Origin: Flagellimonas beolgyonensis
Lineage (GTDB): Bacteria; Bacteroidota; Bacteroidia; Flavobacteriales; Flavobacteriaceae
Direction of reading: 5' to 3'
Assembly (NCBI RefSeq): GCF_003992615.1
Contig: NZ_RZMY01000013.1
Span: forward strand, 474,238 to 538,237
DNA length: 64,000 bases
The first letter of the stretch is position 1, and every line of letters begins with the position of its first letter. Shown here piece after piece: positions 9,384 to 16,278 of the stretch. The notes beneath the pieces are model-generated. The model was not told where the DNA came from. It did not search any database and was given only the letters and a program-made list of their open reading frames with translations. Made by a program: the position numbers and the translations under genes.

Positions 9384-12300
9384 CTTGGTCTCCTTTATCC
9401 TTTTTGTTTCCATTTCTTTTGGTCATTTTTTTCAAAAGTTTGTTCACCTCACGAAGTCGGGCACGTAGCCTACTTTCATCATTTTCCCTGTTTCGGAAAA
9501 GCTCTTCTGAAATAGGTTCGTCATGTTCATCACGAATAAGGCTTTTACCTTCGGCCATTTTGGCAAAGATGAAGTACAAACCGGGGATGAGCAGCACCCC
9601 GAAGATGGTACCGATGAGCATACCGCCCAATGCAGAGCCACCAATGGTGCGGTTACCGATGGCTCCTGCCCCTGTGGCCACCACTAATGGAATCAGACCC
9701 GCGATAAAGGCAAAGGAAGTCATCAAAATGGGCCGGAACCGTTGTTTGGATCCTTCAATGGCCGCTTCTAAAATAGAAGCGCCCTCACGATGCTTTTGCA
9801 CCGCAAACTCCACGATCAATACCGCATTTTTACCCAAAAGACCCACCAACATGATCATACCGATCTGTGCGTACACGTCGTTGGACAGTCCCATGACCTT
9901 CAACAGGAAGAAGGAGCCGAACACCCCAACAGGCAGCGATAGGATTACGGCCAACGGCAGCAAGAAACTTTCATACTGTGCAGCCAAAACTAGATACACG
10001 AAAATCAATACCACTGCAAAAATGTAAATGGACTCGTTTCCACGTTGGGCCTCGTCAAAGGACAAACCTTCCCATGCGATATCGTAACCCCGTGGCAGGG
10101 TTTCCGCTGCCACTTCCTTGATGGCCTCAATGGCATCTCCGGAAGTGTAGCCTTTGGCCGGCAGTCCATTGATTGCAGCAGAGTTGTACAGGTTATAACG
10201 CGTAATCTCGTTGGGGCCCAACCTTTTTTCCATCGTCATAAACGAAGAATACGGCACCATTTCACCCTCTTCATTTTTCACAAAGAGTTTTTCCAGATCG
10301 GTGGGCAAGGCCCGGTATTCGGGCGCAGCTTGGGTATATACCTTAAAGAAACGTCCAAAACGGATAAACCCTTGTTCGTAGGTACTACCGATCAAAATGT
10401 TCAAGTTTTCCATGGCCTTGCCAATGGACACGCCTTTTTGCATGGCCGCTTTGTTGTTGATCTTCAACTCGTACTGTGGGTAATTGGCCGCATAAAAGGT
10501 GAACAGACCAGCCAATTCCTTGCGCTTGCGCAAGGCATCCATGAAGTTGTTGTTCACTTTTTCAAACTCGTGGTAATCGGTACCATTGGTCTTGTCCAAC
10601 AAGCGCATGGCAAAACCACCTGATGAACCAAAGCCAGGGACGGCGGGGGGCTCAAAGTATTCGATGACCGCCCCAAGGTCTTTGGTCTCTTCTTCCAACT
10701 CTTCCATGATCTCGTGAACGGTGTGTTCCCTTTCGGACCATGGTTTTAGGTTGATCAGACAGGTTCCCGCATTGGAACCACGACCTTCCGTCATGATCTC
10801 GTAACCGGCCAAGGATGAAACAGATTCCACCCCTTCGGTTTCTTCGCAGATTTCCTGCAGCTTTCTGGCCACCGCATTGGTTCGCTCCAAGGTGGCACCC
10901 GGAGGTGTTTGGATAATCGCATAGATCATACCTTGGTCCTCGTTGGGAATAAATCCAGCGGGCAGTGTTTTATTCGTAAAGAAAATACCAGCACAGAAGG
11001 CAATCAACAATCCGAAGGTGACAACACGACGGTTCACAATTTTGTTCAGTACGCCTACATACCTTCCCGTTAAGCGTTCAAACTTGCCATTGAACCAATC
11101 GATGAATCGGTTTACGGGTGATTTTCTACGTGGTTGTCCATGGGTGTTCTTCAACATCATGGCACACAGCACAGGAGTAAGTGTTAAGGCTACAATGGCC
11201 GAAATCACGATAGATCCAGCCATGGTAATCGAAAACTGTCGGTAAAAGACCCCCACCGGACCTGTCATGAAGGAAATGGGAATAAATACCGATGTCATTA
11301 CCAAAGTAATCGCAATAATGGCACCTCCAATTTCGCCCAGCACTTCATACGAGGCTTTGTAAGGCGTTAAGTTTTCCTCGTGCATTTTTACGTGTACGGC
11401 TTCCACCACCACAATAGCGTTGTCCACTACAATACCAATGGCCAAAACCAAAGCAAAAAGCGTAATTAGGTTGATGGAGAGTCCGAACATTTGCATTACA
11501 AAAAAGGCCCCGACCAGCGATACTGGTACGGCAATGATCGGAATCAGTGTAGAACGCCAATCCCCCAAGAACAGGAAGACCACAATGGCCACCAGAATAA
11601 AGGCATCCCGTAACGTATGCAACACTTGGTCGATGGACGCATTCAAGAAATTGGACACGTCGTAACTGATCTGGTAATCCATGCCAGGGGGCAGGTCGGC
11701 TTCCAGTTCTTTCAACTTGGCTTTTACGGATTTAATCACATCGCTACCATTACTATCAAAGGTCTGCTTCAATACGATGGAGGCGGATGGCCTACCATCC
11801 AAATTGGAATAGATATCGAAAAACTCACTGCCCAATTCCACATTGGCCACATCACCCAATTTCAGGATTTCACCATCATCATTAGCTTTAAGGATAATGT
11901 TCCGATATTGTTCCGGCTCGTTGTACCTGTCTTGATACACCAAAACGTACTCCAACGACTGGGCATTCTTACCCGAACTTTGACCCAATCGACCTGGTCT
12001 GGCGATAATACTCTGTTCTTCCATCGCTTCCAACACTTCTTCTGCCGAAATGTTATAGGCCCGCATACGGTCTGGTTTCAACCAAACCCGCATCGCAAAT
12101 TTTCGGCTTCCCAATATTTGTGCCGTGGCGATACCATTGATCCGTTGTATTTCGGGTATGATCTTGGTATAGGCATAGTTGTACAAAAACCGTTCGTCGG
12201 TGTTGTCTTCCTTGCTATACAGGTTCACGTACATCAACATACTGGGAATCACCGGGGTGATGATCACCCCTTCCCGTTGCACCAAATCGGGCAACAGGGG

Positions 12301-12645
12301 CATTACTTGGTCCACACGGGTCTTGACCCGCACCACCGCTTGGTTGGGGTCCGTTCCCGGTTCAAAAATGATCCGAACAGTACCTTCACCAGCACTCGTG
12401 GCATCGGAAGCGATATACCGCATGCCCTGCACACCGTTAATGGCGGTTTCCAAAGGAATCAAGGTCGATTTTACCAATACGTCTGCACTGGCACCCGGGT
12501 AGGCAATAAAAATATTGACCGTAGTGGGTGCAATCTGCGGAAATTGGGATATGGGCAATTGTTTTATGGCAAGCAAGCCGGTAAAAACAATGATCACCGA
12601 TATCACAATGGCCAAAACTGGCCTGTGTATAAATTTTTTAAACAT
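9373..12645 (-). CDS. RND efflux pump, AcrB/HAE-1 family permease
   Basis: 1090 residues, full length for an AcrB-type proton/drug antiporter: 12 TM helices with two large periplasmic loops. N-terminal MFKKFIHRPVLAIVISVIIV matches the family. In TM4 the proton-relay segment reads GIVVDNAIVVVEAV: Asp408 aligns with AcrB Asp407, but the AcrB Asp408 position is Asn409. Lys939 in LLGKNAVLIVEF aligns with AcrB Lys940. A charged tail of about 50 residues follows the last helix. It lies between adaptor and TolC-like genes, all leftward, forming a complete tripartite system. Substrate cannot be read from sequence. Confidence 0.95.
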   Translation of the reverse strand: MFKKFIHRPVLAIVISVIIVFTGLLAIKQLPISQFPQIAPTTVNIFIAYPGASADVLVKSTLIPLETAINGVQGMRYIASDATSAGEGTVRIIFEPGTDPNQAVVRVKTRVDQVMPLLPDLVQREGVIITPVIPSMLMYVNLYSKEDNTDERFLYNYAYTKIIPEIQRINGIATAQILGSRKFAMRVWLKPDRMRAYNISAEEVLEAMEEQSIIARPGRLGQSSGKNAQSLEYVLVYQDRYNEPEQYRNIILKANDDGEILKLGDVANVELGSEFFDIYSNLDGRPSASIVLKQTFDSNGSDVIKSVKAKLKELEADLPPGMDYQISYDVSNFLNASIDQVLHTLRDAFILVAIVVFLFLGDWRSTLIPIIAVPVSLVGAFFVMQMFGLSINLITLFALVLAIGIVVDNAIVVVEAVHVKMHEENLTPYKASYEVLGEIGGAIIAITLVMTSVFIPISFMTGPVGVFYRQFSITMAGSIVISAIVALTLTPVLCAMMLKNTHGQPRRKSPVNRFIDWFNGKFERLTGRYVGVLNKIVNRRVVTFGLLIAFCAGIFFTNKTLPAGFIPNEDQGMIYAIIQTPPGATLERTNAVARKLQEICEETEGVESVSSLAGYEIMTEGRGSNAGTCLINLKPWSEREHTVHEIMEELEEETKDLGAVIEYFEPPAVPGFGSSGGFAMRLLDKTNGTDYHEFEKVNNNFMDALRKRKELAGLFTFYAANYPQYELKINNKAAMQKGVSIGKAMENLNILIGSTYEQGFIRFGRFFKVYTQAAPEYRALPTDLEKLFVKNEEGEMVPYSSFMTMEKRLGPNEITRYNLYNSAAINGLPAKGYTSGDAIEAIKEVAAETLPRGYDIAWEGLSFDEAQRGNESIYIFAVVLIFVYLVLAAQYESFLLPLAVILSLPVGVFGSFFLLKVMGLSNDVYAQIGMIMLVGLLGKNAVLIVEFAVQKHREGASILEAAIEGSKQRFRPILMTSFAFIAGLIPLVVATGAGAIGNRTIGGSALGGMLIGTIFGVLLIPGLYFIFAKMAEGKSLIRDEHDEPISEELFRNRENDESRLRARLREVNKLLKKMTKRNGNKKDKGDQDEA

Positions 12646-12668
12646 GTTGTCTGATTACTTTTGGGTGA

Positions 12669-13751
12669 TTACTCTGCGTACAAATCAAGACTGGACAGCA
12701 TTTTTTCGGGCTTCATATATTCGAAATGGATGTTCTCCCCATTTTTGACCATACGAATGCCTTCCAACAACACCTTGTCGTTTTCGGATAGTCCTTTTTC
12801 AACTACAAACAAGTGCTGTAGTTCTGCACCCACATGAATTTCCCGTTGCTGTACTGTTCCCTTTTCGTCCAGCACAAAAACATATTTTTTGTCCAATACT
12901 TCAAATGTGGCCTTTTGTGGAATCAACAGGGCATTGGTAAGCGGAACGGTCATTAGGATACTACCTGTTTCCCCATGGCGCAGAATTCGCTTTGGATTGT
13001 CGAATGTTGCTCGAAAAGCGATATTTCCTGTCTCATGATTGAACTCCCCCTCTATGGTCTCCACCACACCGATCTGATCAAATTTTCGGTTATTGGCCAT
13101 AAGCAATTCCACTTGCTGTTTACTGCCATTGTTGGCACTGGTAATGTAATCCAGGTACTCGGCCTCGGGCACGTTGAAGTAGACCCACATTTTACTATTG
13201 TCCGACAAGGTGGTCAATAGTTCCCCTTCATCCAAAAGACTCCCTTCCCGTGCTTCCAAATGGTCCATTATGCCATCAAACGGTGCACGGATATCGGTGA
13301 AACCCAAATGGGTCTCTGCCAGTTTCACTTCTGCCTTGGCCTTATCGTATTCTGCCTTGGCCATGGCCAGTTCGTTGGCCGAAACCACATTACCATCGGC
13401 CAATAATTGTGTATTCTTGAATTCAATTTCTGCCACTTCTGCTTCAGCCTTTGCTTTTTGTAGGTCGGCTTCATATACATTGGGCATAATGTGGAACATT
13501 TGCTGGCCCTTTTTCACAAATTGGCCCTCATCCACATAAATATGTTGCAGGTAACCTTTCTCCAAAGCACGTAGTTCAATGTGTCGGATAGAGTGTATTT
13601 GACACACATAATCCTTGGTAATGGATGTATCCTTTCGGATTGGACTGGAAACCAAATACTTGGTCTCGTCCTTGGTTTCATGTTTTTTGGATTCGCAGCT
13701 TGTGTGGAACAACAGTACCACCAAGCCGATGAAGATGGAAATTTTCCTCAT
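12669..13751 (-). CDS. RND efflux periplasmic adaptor (HlyD/AcrA family) lipoprotein
   Basis: 360 residues from the ATG at 13749-13751; the longer frame to 13790 would bury the lipoprotein signal MRKISIFIGL...LFHTSC. The lipoyl/barrel-sandwich halves flank a coiled-coil hairpin rich in Ala, Glu and Lys (residues about 95-150), then a beta-barrel with VYFNVPEAEYLDYI and a membrane-proximal domain with LIPQKATFEVLDKKYVFVLD. It links the pump to the outer-membrane duct. First gene of the operon, 23 bp upstream of the pump. No clear promoter was seen in the 150 bp before it. Confidence 0.93.
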   Translation of the reverse strand: MRKISIFIGLVVLLFHTSCESKKHETKDETKYLVSSPIRKDTSITKDYVCQIHSIRHIELRALEKGYLQHIYVDEGQFVKKGQQMFHIMPNVYEADLQKAKAEAEVAEIEFKNTQLLADGNVVSANELAMAKAEYDKAKAEVKLAETHLGFTDIRAPFDGIMDHLEAREGSLLDEGELLTTLSDNSKMWVYFNVPEAEYLDYITSANNGSKQQVELLMANNRKFDQIGVVETIEGEFNHETGNIAFRATFDNPKRILRHGETGSILMTVPLTNALLIPQKATFEVLDKKYVFVLDEKGTVQQREIHVGAELQHLFVVEKGLSENDKVLLEGIRMVKNGENIHFEYMKPEKMLSSLDLYAE

Positions 13752-13900
13752 AGTTCGTACGATTAAATAAAATTGTGTTGAAAAATTCAAAGGAAAGCCC
13801 CAATCCGTTTAGCATGGACCTGCCCTTGGTTATTGATTATACTCAAAGTGATTGCTGATAGGCCTGTCTACCAACGTAGCCGACCTAATGGAGAAAAATT

Positions 13901-14302
13901 CTAAATCAGGAATACTTGGAACCTCACGTGCCTTCTGAGGGGAGATCCTTCAAATTGAGGCAGATAACCAGCGTAGGCGGACGTGGTTTCCAAATGATGG
14001 ATACCAGAAGGCAATCCATAAAAAAAGGCAGTCAAATAACCGCCAAATTGTAAATGTAAGTCTTGCGATAGGGTCTCCTCTTCCCTTTCCTCTTGTTCTT
14101 CTACCTCTGTTTCGGCATATAATTTTTTATCGCTACCAAATAGATGGGAAGTTATAGTGGAATTTTCAGAAGTGTTGAAACGCTCAATGGTGCAGGCATT
14201 TGGAGATAGCTGTTCGGCATCTGTATCTGCATACAAATTGATGAATCCTCCTAAGAGAAGGATGCAGATGGGAAACAGAAATTTCTTGAGTGCCGTTTTC
14301 AT
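13901..14302 (-). CDS. Small exported protein of unknown function
   Basis: 133 residues with a probable signal peptide (MKTALKKFLFPICILLLGGF, cleavage near YAD). The middle is very acidic (EVEEQEEREEE) and the C-terminal part is enriched in Gly, Tyr, Leu and His (HLQFGGYLTAFFYGL). I do not recognise a family. A good Bacteroidota promoter ends only a few bases before its ATG, which supports it as a real gene with an almost leaderless transcript. It lies between the efflux operon (same strand, 149 bp downstream) and a divergent Crp-type regulator, so a link to envelope stress or efflux is possible but only inferred. Confidence 0.6.
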   Translation of the reverse strand: MKTALKKFLFPICILLLGGFINLYADTDAEQLSPNACTIERFNTSENSTITSHLFGSDKKLYAETEVEEQEEREEETLSQDLHLQFGGYLTAFFYGLPSGIHHLETTSAYAGYLPQFEGSPLRRHVRFQVFLI

Positions 14303-14310
14303 TCGGGGAA

Positions 14311-14341
14311 CAAAACTAGTTTACGGAAAGAACCCATACAA
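14311..14341 (-). promoter_or_regulatory. Bacteroidota-type promoter for the 13901-14302 gene
   Basis: Read on the minus strand: TTG at 14341-14339, a 20-bp spacer, then TAGTTTTG at 14318-14311. This fits the TTG-19/21-TAnnTTTG consensus. The predicted transcript start falls within a few bases of the ATG at 14302, implying an almost leaderless mRNA. Confidence 0.65.
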
Positions 14342-14383
14342 GTGCAACGTGTTAATAATGGTTAAAAAGTGTAATGTCACATT

Positions 14384-14391
14384 TATTTTTG
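14384..14391 (+). promoter_or_regulatory. Possible -7 element for the Crp-family gene
   Basis: TATTTTTG matches TAnnTTTG and lies about 70 bp before the ATG at 14461. A TTA rather than TTG stands about 19 bp upstream, so the -33 half is weak. Confidence 0.4.
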
Positions 14392-14460
14392 CAGAAATTT
14401 TTGTATTCCACCATAAAATGATCACTACTGACAAATTATTGGGGTAATTTTAGGGATATT

Positions 14461-15039
14461 ATGACGGAACATCCATTTCATAAGCATATAAATTCTTTTG
14501 TTTCCTTAACAGATACCGATTTTCAAACCATTTTGACCTTCTTTAAGGAGCAACATTTCCAAAAGAAAGAACTTTTATTGGGAGCAGGAGACATCTGCAA
14601 CAACAATTTTTTTGTTGTAAAAGGGTGCCTTCACATGTACTTCATCAATGACAGGGGAACCGAGCGAACTGTTCAATTTGCCATTGAGAATTGGTGGCTC
14701 ACCGATTTTCTGGCTTTCCAAAAACAGTCAGCCTCAGAATTTTATGTGCGAGCGATAGAAGACACCGATGTACTAAGTATTCGGCATAATAACCTAGAAG
14801 CACTATTGGAACAATTCCCGATCATGGAGCGTTATTTTAAATCCATTTATCGAATCGCCTATGGTTCTTCCCTTAACCGCACCAAATACCTTTTCGACTT
14901 CTCCAAGGAAGAGATCTATTTCCACTTCGTTGATCATTTTCCGGAGTTCGCACAACGCGTGCCCCAGTATTTAATTGCTTCGTTTTTGGGATTGACACCA
15001 GAGTATGTCAGTGAAATTAGAGCCAAAAAGCGTTCTTAA
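14461..15039 (+). CDS. Crp/Fnr family transcriptional regulator
   Basis: 192 residues: an N-terminal cyclic-nucleotide-binding-like beta-roll (about residues 20-115, with NNNFFVVKGCLHMYFINDRG) and a C-terminal winged-helix region ending PQYLIASFLGLTPEYVSEIRAK. No Fnr-type cysteine cluster is seen. It is divergent from the small exported protein and 15 bp upstream of a frame leading into the AhpD-like gene, which it may control. Bacteroidota members of this type often regulate a neighbouring AhpD-like or short-chain enzyme gene; that role here is inference. Confidence 0.88.
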   Translation: MTEHPFHKHINSFVSLTDTDFQTILTFFKEQHFQKKELLLGAGDICNNNFFVVKGCLHMYFINDRGTERTVQFAIENWWLTDFLAFQKQSASEFYVRAIEDTDVLSIRHNNLEALLEQFPIMERYFKSIYRIAYGSSLNRTKYLFDFSKEEIYFHFVDHFPEFAQRVPQYLIASFLGLTPEYVSEIRAKKRS

Positions 15040-15105
15040 ACCCGTTTAAGTTAATTGGCAAACCCACGGGATACCTTCGTATCGAATTTTAAAACACATA
15101 AAGCA

Positions 15106-15540
15106 ATGGAACAAAGAATCCAAATTGATGCTGTTGAACCTAATGCCTTTAAAGCAATGTTCAACCTTGAAAACTATATGCAACAAGGCCAGTTGACCAA
15201 ACAACATTATGAATTGATCAAGCTACGGGCGTCACAGATCAATGGTTGTGCCTTTTGTATAAACATGCATACCGAAGAGTCCCTTAAACTCGGAGAAGAC
15301 CCCAAACGCCTTTTGCTATTGGACGCTTGGAGAGATACCGATTATTTTTCCGAAGAAGAAAAAATGATTTTACAACTTACCGAAGAGGTTACCATGATTC
15401 ATAAAAATGGCGTTACGGATCACACCTATACAAAGGCCCTAAGCATTTTTGATGAAAACTATTTTGCACAGATCATAATGGGCATTGTTACAATTAATGC
15501 TTGGAACCGAATTGCAATTAGCACCTTGAAGCCATTCTAA
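15106..15540 (+). CDS. Carboxymuconolactone decarboxylase/AhpD-like protein
   Basis: 144 residues from ATG 15106 (MEQRIQIDAVEP); an earlier non-ATG start at 15055 would only add a poorly conserved tail. The AhpD redox motif is intact: ASQINGCAFCINMHTEES, i.e. CxxC followed by a His three residues on, typical of the peroxidase-active CMD family. Likely a cytoplasmic alkylhydroperoxidase-like oxidoreductase. It follows the Crp-family regulator by 66 bp and is closed by a hairpin terminator, so the two form a small probable redox-response unit. Confidence 0.9.
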   Translation: MEQRIQIDAVEPNAFKAMFNLENYMQQGQLTKQHYELIKLRASQINGCAFCINMHTEESLKLGEDPKRLLLLDAWRDTDYFSEEEKMILQLTEEVTMIHKNGVTDHTYTKALSIFDENYFAQIIMGIVTINAWNRIAISTLKPF

Positions 15541-15563
15541 AGGTTGGTTCCTTTTTTTACGTT

Positions 15564-15590
15564 AAGAAGGTTCCCATGAGGAACCTTTTT
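15564..15590 (+). terminator. Rho-independent terminator after the AhpD-like gene
   Basis: Stem AAGGTTCC (15567-15574) / GGAACCTT (15580-15587), 5-nt loop, extended by A-T pairs and followed by T residues; 24 bp after the stop at 15540. Confidence 0.8.
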
Positions 15591-15648
15591 GGCTTTATGG
15601 TTTATCAATATTTTAATGGTATTTTCGTTTAAACACTAAACCAACCCA

Positions 15649-16236
15649 ATGAAAAAAATTTCTTCCTTATTATTTTTGGCCTGTACCATTAGCTTTACCT
15701 CCTGCATCGACTTTAAGACCAAAAAATCGACAGAGGAAACCGATATGGAGGATTTCAATACGGTGGTGGTACCTGATGCCTACAGCGTGGAAATTCCCAA
15801 ATTTATGCGATCTACCACGGGATTGAACGAAGAGGCCTCCCTGCAATACCAAAACATTTTCAAGGAAACCTATGTGATCGTAATCGATGAACCCAAATCC
15901 GGATTTGTGGATATCTTAAAGGATGTAGGGCAATTTGATGAAAATTTGTCCTTGGTCCAAAATTACAGGGAAATCCAAATGCAATTGTTATCCAGCACCA
16001 TGTATATTTCCCATCAATCCGAACCAAAACCCTTAAAAATAAATGGCTTGGATGCCGAAATGGTGGAAGTGGATGCCATCGTGGACGGCATAGACGAAGG
16101 AATTTCCTATTTGCTCACCTTTATTGATGGAACCGACGATGCCTATATGATGATGGCCTGGACCCTGCAATCCAAAAAAGACGAGCATAAAAAAACCTTT
16201 GAAACGATTGCCGAATCATTCAAGCTGATCGACTAA
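15649..16236 (+). CDS. Lipoprotein of unknown function, PsbP-like size and pattern
   Basis: 195 residues with a lipoprotein signal (MKKISSLLFLACTISFTSC). The body alternates short beta-like segments (YSVEIPKFMRST, ETYVIVIDEP, LLTFIDGTDDAYMMMAWT) and ends in KTFETIAESFKLID, the pattern of PsbP/DUF1795-like proteins where a late Trp/Thr strand precedes a final helix. I cannot assign a function. It stands alone, convergent with carB, which ends 43 bp away with no obvious terminator between. Confidence 0.78.
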   Translation: MKKISSLLFLACTISFTSCIDFKTKKSTEETDMEDFNTVVVPDAYSVEIPKFMRSTTGLNEEASLQYQNIFKETYVIVIDEPKSGFVDILKDVGQFDENLSLVQNYREIQMQLLSSTMYISHQSEPKPLKINGLDAEMVEVDAIVDGIDEGISYLLTFIDGTDDAYMMMAWTLQSKKDEHKKTFETIAESFKLID

Positions 16237-16278
16237 AACCGTTTCAAAGGTCTTATTGTATTTCTGGATTCCCTGGAA

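Noticed and set aside
11617..12654. 345-codon open frame on the plus strand
   Set aside because: Antisense to the RND pump gene; His/Gln/Tyr-rich with no known domain; a shadow of the pump.
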